NCBI RefSeq assembly: GCF_020866925.1
Contig: NZ_JAJGAK010000001.1
Location: 1,346,189 to 1,410,188 of the forward strand
Source: Noviluteimonas lactosilytica
Lineage (GTDB): Bacteria > Pseudomonadota > Gammaproteobacteria > Xanthomonadales > Xanthomonadaceae
Reading direction: 5' to 3'
Length of the DNA: 64,000 nt
The notes beneath the pieces were generated by a model. It was not told the origin of the DNA and did not search any database. It saw nothing but the letters and a program-made list of their open reading frames with translations. Shown piece after piece: positions 53,754-62,700 of the stretch. A program made the translations under genes and the position numbers. Within the stretch, counting starts at the first letter, position 1, and the number at the start of each line of letters is the position of its first letter.

Positions 53754-56700
53754 ATGAACAAGATCTACCGCATCGTTTGGTCGACGGCGACGTCGACCTG
53801 GGTCGTCGCGTCTGAATTCGCGAAGGGCGATGCGCGCGGTAGCGTTGCGCGGTGCATGCCGGTGCGTCGCGGCGCGCTCGCGTCGATCGTCGCGTTGCTG
53901 CTCGGATTCGCGCACCCCGCATGGGCGCAGAGCCTGTTCTGGGATGGCACCGACACGAATGCGAACGCCAATGGCGGCAACGGCACCTGGAACACGACGA
54001 CGACGAACTGGGATACCGCAGCGACCGGCGGCGCGAATGTGGCGTGGACCAACGGACTCGATGCGGTGTTCGGCAGCGGCGGCACGGTGACGATCGCGGC
54101 CGGCGGTGTCGACGCGCACAACATCACGCTCGGTGGCGTGAGCTATTCGTTCAGCGGCGGCCCGCTCACGCTCTCCGGCACGAATCCGACGATCAGTGTC
54201 GCCAGGACCAACAATTCCACGATCAACTCGGTGATCGCAGGCGGCAGCGGCCTGGTGAAAAGCGGCACGGGCGGGCTCAGCCTCGGTGGCGCGAACACGT
54301 ACACGGGCATCACGCGCCTCACGCAGGGCACGCTGATCCTCGCGAACACGCAGGCGCTCGGCGCGGCCGGCAACGCGGCGACGAACTTCGTCGTGACGCC
54401 AGGCACCACGATCGCGTTCAACGCGAACATCGGGAACAGCTTCACGACGACGGGCACCGGCACGGTCAACATCGGCGGCACGGGCGGCACGTGGTCGGGC
54501 ACGGCGACGCTGGGTGGCGCCACGACGTTGCTGTTCAACGGCACGAACGTGCGCGCGAGCGGCGACCTGTCCGACGACGGCGCGGTGCTGTCGATCACCA
54601 GCAGCGGCAGCACGACGCTGTCCGGCACGAACGCCTACACCGGCGAAACGCGCCTGACCGCCGGCATCCTCACGCTCGGCGCGATGACGTCGCTGCCATC
54701 GGATTCGAACCTCGTGTTCGACGCAGCGGCCGATGCGTTCCTCGCGATCCCCGGCGACTTCGCGCGTACGCTCGGCACCGGCGACGACCAGGTGCACTGG
54801 ATCCGCAGCGGCGGCTTCATGTCGGCGACGGCGGGCACGAAGCAGGTGGACCTCGGCACCGATCTCGTCTGGGGCGTCACCCCGAACTTCATTCCGACCA
54901 ACGGGACGCTCGATCTCGGCGCCACGCTCGGCACGCTCGATTTCGTCAACAACATCGCGCTGCCGACGGCGGCCGAATACACGGTGCACGACGTCGGCAA
55001 CCTCGCCTCGCACGCGGTGTTGTCCGGCGTGATCTCCGGCGACGGTAGCCTTCTCACGCTCGGCAACATCACCGGCTTCGCCAACGGCTTCATCGAGTTG
55101 AGCGGCAACAACACGTTCACCGGCGACCTGATCCTCGGCGGCAGCAGCAACCAGGGCCACGTGATGGTGTCGAGCGCGCAGGCATTGCCCGATGATGCGG
55201 GCCTGTGGTTCCGCGGCGCCGCGACGTCGGCAGGCAACACGCTGGTGCTGACCGCGAACAGCGGCAACTTCACCCGCGCACTCGGCACCGGTGCGAACCA
55301 GGTGCAGTGGACCGGCAACGGCGGCTTCTCCGCAGCGGGTGTCAATCGCGCGGTGAACATCGGCGGCGGCGCGGCGTTGACCTGGAACGTCGGGAGCTTC
55401 GTGCCGACCAGCAACTGGCTCGTCCTCGCGACCGCGGGCGACGCCGAGATCGACTTCCAGAACGACATCGACTTCAACAACGCGGTGCGCACGGTCGTGT
55501 TCGGCACGGGCGGTACGTCGCGACTGTCGGGCGATCTGTCGAACGGCGGCGTCACCTATCGCGGCGGCGGCACCGGCGTCGTCGCCGGCAACAACACGTA
55601 CGTCGGCGTCACGACGGTCGGCGTCAACAGCACGAACACGCAAGTCAGCGTGTCGTCGATCGGCAACGGCGGGCAGGCAGGCAACCTCGGCGCCGCGAGC
55701 AACGCGGCCGGCAACCTCGTGCTCTCCGCGGGGACGATCAACTACACGGGCGCGGGCGAAACCACCGACCGCAACGTCACCATCGCGGCGGGCAACGGCA
55801 CGCTGCAGGGCAACGGCGCGGGCGCGATCGCGTGGGGCGGCGTCACCTCGCAGGCCGGCGCGAACACGTTGTTCCTGAGCGGCAACGCGCTTTCGACGAC
55901 CGTCAATCGCGTCGCCGGCACGGTTTCCAACGGCGCGGGCACGCTGAGCGTCGACAAGACCGGCACGGGCACGTGGGCGCTCGATGGGACGAACACGTAT
56001 ACGGGCGTAACGCGCGTGACGGCCGGCGTGCTCGAAGTGTCGAACATCGCCAACGGCGGCATTGCATCGAGCCTCGGCGCTTCGTCTTCGGCGTCGACCA
56101 ATCTCGTCGGCAACGGCGGCACGTTGCGCTACGTCGGCGCGAGCGACGTGAACACGAATCGCGCGTTCCAGCTCGCCAACAACTTCCGCATCGAATCGTC
56201 CGGCACGGGCGCATTGCAGTGGGCGGCGGCGGCGGACATCGACATGGCCGCCACCAACTCGACGCTCACGCTGGGCGGGACCAACAACAAACACAACGGA
56301 ATCGCGGGTGCGCTGAAGAACCACCTCTCCGCAAACAACGTCAACCAGATCCGCACGGGGCTGACGAAGACCGGCACCGGCACGTGGTGGATCGACGCGA
56401 CGAACGCCGGCTACACGGGCAACACGACGATCACCGACGGCACGCTGGTCGCGGCGACCGAAACGGGTATCAACGGGGGTTTCGGCGCGACGTCGAACAG
56501 CACGGTGTCGTCGGGTTACACGTCGACCAACAACGGCAGCAGCCTCATCTTGTTCAATGGCACCGGTACCGAAGGCGGCGTGCTCGGGCTCACCTCCGCC
56601 AGCATGGCGACGAGCAACGGCTTCACGCGCAGCCTCACCCAGGTGGCGCAGTCGTTCAACAGCAACGCGACGCCGCAGGCGACCGACGACAGCTTCACCC

Positions 56701-59700
56701 ACGGCGTGCGCTGGACGGGCAGCGGCGGCTTCGCCGCGATGGACGGCACGCAGGTCGTGAACATCGGCGGCGGCACGGCGCTGAGCTGGAATTCCAACGG
56801 CTTCGTGCCGGCGGGCTCGTCGCTGATCCTCGGTGCGCCGAGCGCGAGCGGCACGGTGGATTTCCGCAACAGCATCTCGATGGTCAACGGCGTGCGCACC
56901 ATCGAAACGCGCAACGGCAGCGCCGATGTCGATGCGATCCTCAGTGGCGTGCTCAGTGCGGGCGGCGCCGGCGCCGGACTCGTGAAGACCGGCGCGGGCA
57001 CGCTTGCATTGACCGGCAACAACACGCTGGCGGGCAACACGAGCGTCCAGGCGGGCACGTTGCAGATCGGCAACGGCGGCACGACGGGCTCCATCGGTTC
57101 GAGCGCGGCGATCGTTTCAGCGGGTGCGGTGCTGTCGATCAATCGCAGCAACGCGCTCACGTTCACCAATCTCATCAGCGGCGCGGGCACGCTGCGCCAG
57201 GCGGGCACCGGCACGACGACGTTCAACGTCGGTCGCACGATCGGCGGCGTCGAAGTGCTCGCCGGCACGCTCGACCTCGATGCGGGCATGAACACGCAGA
57301 CGTTGCTCATGGGCGCGGGCGCGCTGCGCGTGGGCGGTGCCATGCACACTTCCAGCGGCGATCCGCGCATCACGCTGAGCGCAGTGGCGGGCACGGCGAG
57401 CACGGTCGACGTGAAGTCGGGCGCGCTGCTGCAGGCCAGCGGCGATCTCGGCGACGAGAACGACACGTTGCGCGTCGCAGGCACACTCGACAGCGGCGCG
57501 GGCCTCGACCTCGGCGCGGGCGACGACGATCTGGAGATCCTCGACGGCAGCCTGATCACCGACATCCTCGGCGGCGCCGACGATGACGCCGCGACCGCGG
57601 CGATCACGACGAGCGCGGACGTCATGTCGCTGCGCGGCTTCGAGTCGCTGGAGAAAACCGGTGGCGGCGTGCTGCGCTTCATCGGCGCCATTCCTTCCGA
57701 CATCGCTGACATCGACATCGCCGCCGGCACGCTGTCCGTCCTTGCGAACGCTTCGCTCGGCGGGCCCGCGACCGGCTCGGTTGCCAACGTGCGGGCCAAC
57801 GCGACGCTCGACATCGCCACGGGCGGCGCCTTCGGTTGCGGCGACGGCAGCGATGCGTTGACGGTGTCCGGCACGGTCTCCGGCGGCGGCACGCTCGACC
57901 AGTGCGACGGCGACGACGTGCTGAAGCTCACCGAGACCGCCAACATCGCGGTTTCCGCCATCGAAGGCGGCGGCCATGTCGCCGGCGATCGCCTCGTCAT
58001 CGCCAACGCCGCAACGATGGTGGTCGACGCCGCGCGCGTCACCGGGTACGAGTTGTTCGAGAAGCAGGACGGCGGCGCGTTGACGCTCACCGGCGCGCAC
58101 GCGTATGCCGACGCAACGCAGAATGGCGGCACCGTCGACATCGCCGGTACGTTCGACTCCGCCGGATACACGATGACCGGCGCAACGGCGCTGCAGGTGC
58201 GCGGCACCGCAGGCAATGGTGCGGGTGCGATGTCGATCGATGGCGACACCGCGGCGCAATCGATCGATGTCGAAGCAGGCGCCACGGTGCGTGCGGTCGG
58301 CGACCTCGGCGCGGGTGCGGATGCGCTCGATATCGCCGGCGCGCTCGCGACGGGCGCCGGGATGTTGTCGCTGGGCGACGGCGACGATGACCTCTTCCTG
58401 CGCGACGGCGCATCGATCTCCGGCCTCGTCGACGGCGACACGGGCACCGACGACATCGAGGCGATCATCACCGGCAACGCAACGCTCGGGCGAGTCACCG
58501 GATTCGAAACACTCGCCAAGCGCGCCGCGGGCATCCTGACGGTCGACGGCGCCGGCGTTTCGACGCTCGACAGCGCCACGATCCACGCCGGCACGTTGCG
58601 CATCGCATCGGGCGCAAGCCTCGCGGCCGCCGCGGGCGCGTCGCTCGTCACCGACGTGCGCGCGAACGCAACGCTCGACGTGCTCGGCGCGTGGGGCTGC
58701 GGTACGCAGGGCGACACGTGGACGATCGCCGGCACCGTGAGCGGCAATGGCACGAAGGATCAATGCGGCGGCGACGACACGTTGACGCTCACCGATGGCG
58801 CGAGCATCTCCGGGTCATCGATCCTCGGCGGCGCGCAGATCGCAGAAGATCTCGTCGTCGTCGACAACGCGCTCGCGCTCGACGTCGGCAACATCGCGGG
58901 CTACGAACGCCTGCGCAAGCAAGGCACGGGCGAAGCGACGCTCATCGGTGCGCTCGGCTTCGACGCCGGCATCGATCTCGTCGGCGGCACGCTGGCCATC
59001 GACGGGACGACGCGCACCGGCGAAGTCGCGATGTCCGCCGACACCACGCTGCGCATCGACGGCACGCTCGAAGGCAACGGCGGCACCACCGCGACCATCA
59101 CCGGCACGCTGGGCTCGCAGGAGCTGATCGTCGACGGTCTTGCGCGCATCGACGCGAACCTCGGCGACAGCGCGGACACGCTGACGCTAATCGACGGTGC
59201 GTCCGTGATCGGCGTGGTAGACGGTGGCGCGGGCATCGACACCTTCGACCAGGACCTCGCCGGCACGGCGACGATGGGCACGGCGCTCGGATTCGAGACG
59301 TTGCGCAAGCGCGGCGTCGGCACGCTGGTGTTCGATGGCGCGACCGCGTCGAACTTCGAGGATGTGCTGGTCGACAACGGCACGCTGCGCATCGCCTCCG
59401 GCGCGAACGTCACTGCGGCGGCATCGCGCACGCTCGACACGACGATTGCGGCGAATGCGACGCTCCAGGTCGACGGCGCCTATGGCTGCGGCACGACGAG
59501 CGACACGCTCGACGTCGCGGGGACGTTGTCGGTGAGCGGCACCGTCGACCAGTGCGGCGGCGACGACACGCTGACGCTGCACGACGGTGGAACGCTGGAC
59601 GGCGCCGGCATGATCGACGGCGGCGCGCAGGCGACAGCGGATCGACTCGTCCTCGACTTCGCGACGTCTCGCGCGTTCGGCGCGAACCAGGTGACCGGCT

Positions 59701-62700
59701 ACGAGATCCTCGCGAAGACCGGCGCCGGCGAAGCGACGCTCACGGGCGCGCAGGCCTACGCCTCGCGCGTCGACGTACAGGCCGGCGCGTTGTCGGTGCA
59801 GGGTGCATTGACGACCACCGACGTCGCGCTCGCCGCGAACACGACGTTCACCGTGCGCGCGGGCGGCAGTGCGGAAGGCCTCGCGGGCGCGGCCGCGAAC
59901 GTCACGGGTTCGGCGGGCGTCGAAACGATCGTCATCGAAGACGGCGCGACGCTGTTCGCCGACGGCGACCTCGGCGACGGCGACGACGTGCTCGACGTGG
60001 CCGGCGCGCTAGACACGCGCGGTGGCACGCTGCAACTCGGCAACGGCGCGGACGAAGTCCACGTGCACGACACCACCGACCTGCGCGATGCGATCATCGA
60101 TGCGGGCGCCGGCAACGACCTGCTCGACTTCACGCTCGGCAGCGGCGTCACCGTCGCGCTGGGGTCGACGGCGGGCTTCGAATCGCTGGGCAAGTCGGGC
60201 CTGGGCACGATGGAGATCGACGGCGGCAACACGTTCGCCGCGGTGCGCGTGAGTGCGGGCACGGCCGACGTCTCGGCGACGGGCGGCCTTCAGGCGCAGC
60301 AACTCGACTTGTTCGCCGGCGCCACGCTGCAGGTCGACGGCGCGGTGCGCGGCACCGATGGCAACGATGCCTTCACCGTCGCGGGCACGATCGACGGTGC
60401 AGGCACGTTCGACCTGGGGCTCGGCGACGATACGTTGACGCTCGAGGACGGCGCCGACACGTCGGGTTTCGCCGCCGCGCTGCGCGGCGGAACGGGCAAC
60501 GATGCGTTGGTGGCGAGCATTGCGGGATCGGCCACGCTCGGCGCGACGAACGGGTTCGAGACGCTGCGCAAGCAAGGCGCGGGCGCGTTGATGGCGACGG
60601 GGGCGAATGCGCTGGATGCCGTGATGGTCGACGCCGGTACGTTGCGCGTCGATGCAGGCGGCATGATCGGCGGACACGACACGACACCGTTCGCCGCCAC
60701 GATCGACGCGGGCGCGACGCTCGATCTCGCAGGCGACTTCGGCTGCAACGCGGGCAACGACACGATCACGGTTTCCGGCGTGGTCGAAGGCGGCGGCGCG
60801 TTGCAGCAATGCGGCGGCGACGACACGTTGGTCCTGCGCGACAGTGCGGAACTCGCGAGCTTCGCGGGCGCCATCGACGGCGGGACCGGCAACGATTCGC
60901 TGCAACTCGACGTCGCGACTGCGAGGAGCTTCGGCGGCGGCGCGATCAATTACGAAGTGCTGCGCAAGACGGGTGCGGGGACGGCGACGCTGACCGGGAC
61001 GTTGGCGTTCGCCGACCAGGCCGTGTTGGACGCGGGCACGCTGGAAGTCGACGGCAACCTCGAAGCGCCGACGTTCACGCTGGCGAACGGAACGACGCTG
61101 CGCATCGACGGCAGCGCCTCGGGCGTAGCGGGCGCACAGGCGACGATGACCGGCGGCACGGGTACGAGCACGTTGATCGTCGATGCGTCGGGTGCGTTGC
61201 GCGCGAACGGCTCGCTCGGCGACGGCGCCGACCTGCTCGACCTCGCCGGCACGCTGGACACCGGCGCGGGCGCGCTGACGCTCGGCGACGGCGGCGACCG
61301 ATTCACGTTGCACGACGACGCCGAGTTGATCGGCACCGTCGACGGCGGCGCGGGCATCGACACGTTCGAGACCGACATCGCGACAAACGCGCGCTTCGGC
61401 GCGGCGACAGGGTTCGAGGCGCTCGACAAGACGGGCGCAGGCGCGCTGCAGGTCGTCGGCCTGGCCGTGTCGGACTTCCAGTCGGTCGCCGTCACCGAGG
61501 GCTTGCTCGATATCGCGGGCAACGGTGCGATTTCCGGCGCCTCGACCACGCTTGTCGCGGACGGCGCGCACCTGCGTGTCGACGGCGCGTACACCGGCAG
61601 CGCGATCGGCGACACGATGACCATCGCCGGCACCGTGGATGGCGGCGGCGCCATCGCGCTCTCCGCGGGCGCCGATACGCTGACCCTGCACGCGGGCGGC
61701 TCGCTGCTCGCGAATGTCGACGGCGGCGCGGACGACGATCGCGTGGTGCTCGATGCAACGAGCGCGATGTCGCTCGACGCGAGTCGCGTGGTCGCCTTCG
61801 AAACCCTCGCCAAGCATGGCGGCGCGGAGGCGATGCTGACCGGCAACGCGAGTTTCGTTTCGACAGCGATCGACGCGGGAACGCTGCGCGTCGCGGGTGC
61901 GCTGCAGTCGCAATCGACCCACATCGCGGACGGCGCGACGTTGCAGGTCGACGGCACGGTCACCACCGGCGCGTTCGCGCCGGATGCAGGCGCCGCGACG
62001 GTGATCGTCTCCGCCGGCGGCACGCTCGATGCGGCCGGCGACCTCGGCGACGGCACGGACACGCTGGAACTCGCCGGCACGCTCGATACCGGCGGCGGCA
62101 CGTTCTCGCTCGGTGCGGGCGACGATCGGTTCACGCTGCACGACGGCGCGGATGCGGGTGCAGTCGACGGCGGCGCGGGCGCGGATTCGTTCAATACGCA
62201 CATCACGTCGAGCGCGGTGCTCGGCGCGGCGACCGGGTTCGAGGCGCTCGCGAAGTCGGGCGTCGGCACGTTGACGGTCGAAGGTCCGTCGGTGTCGCAG
62301 TTCGATCGCGTGTCGGTCGACGCAGGCACGCTCACGATCGCTGGCGGCGGCGCGTTGCTCGCCAACGGCGCGGGCTTCGCGACGACCGTGGCGTCGGGCG
62401 CGACCTTGCGTGTGGATGGCAGCTTCACCGGCAGCGCGGGGGCGGACACGATGACCGTCGCCGGCACCATCGCGGGGACGGGCGCGATCGCACTCGGCGA
62501 CGGCGACGACGTGCTGGTACTGCGCGATGGCGCGGTGCTCGCGAATGTGATCGACGGCGGATTGCCGACCGCGAGCGACAGCGTCGTGCTCGATACCGCG
62601 TCCATGCTCGACTTCGATGCGACGCAGACGATCAACTTCGAAACGCTGCAAAAACTTGGCCTGGGACTCGCGAACGTCCTCGGCGATTCGTCGTTCACGA

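Noticed and set aside
54635-58763. Minus-strand open frames of 306 to 983 codons in the first part of the autotransporter
   Set aside because: The plus-strand frame has an ESPR signal and recognisable repeats; the opposite frames are by-products of codon bias.
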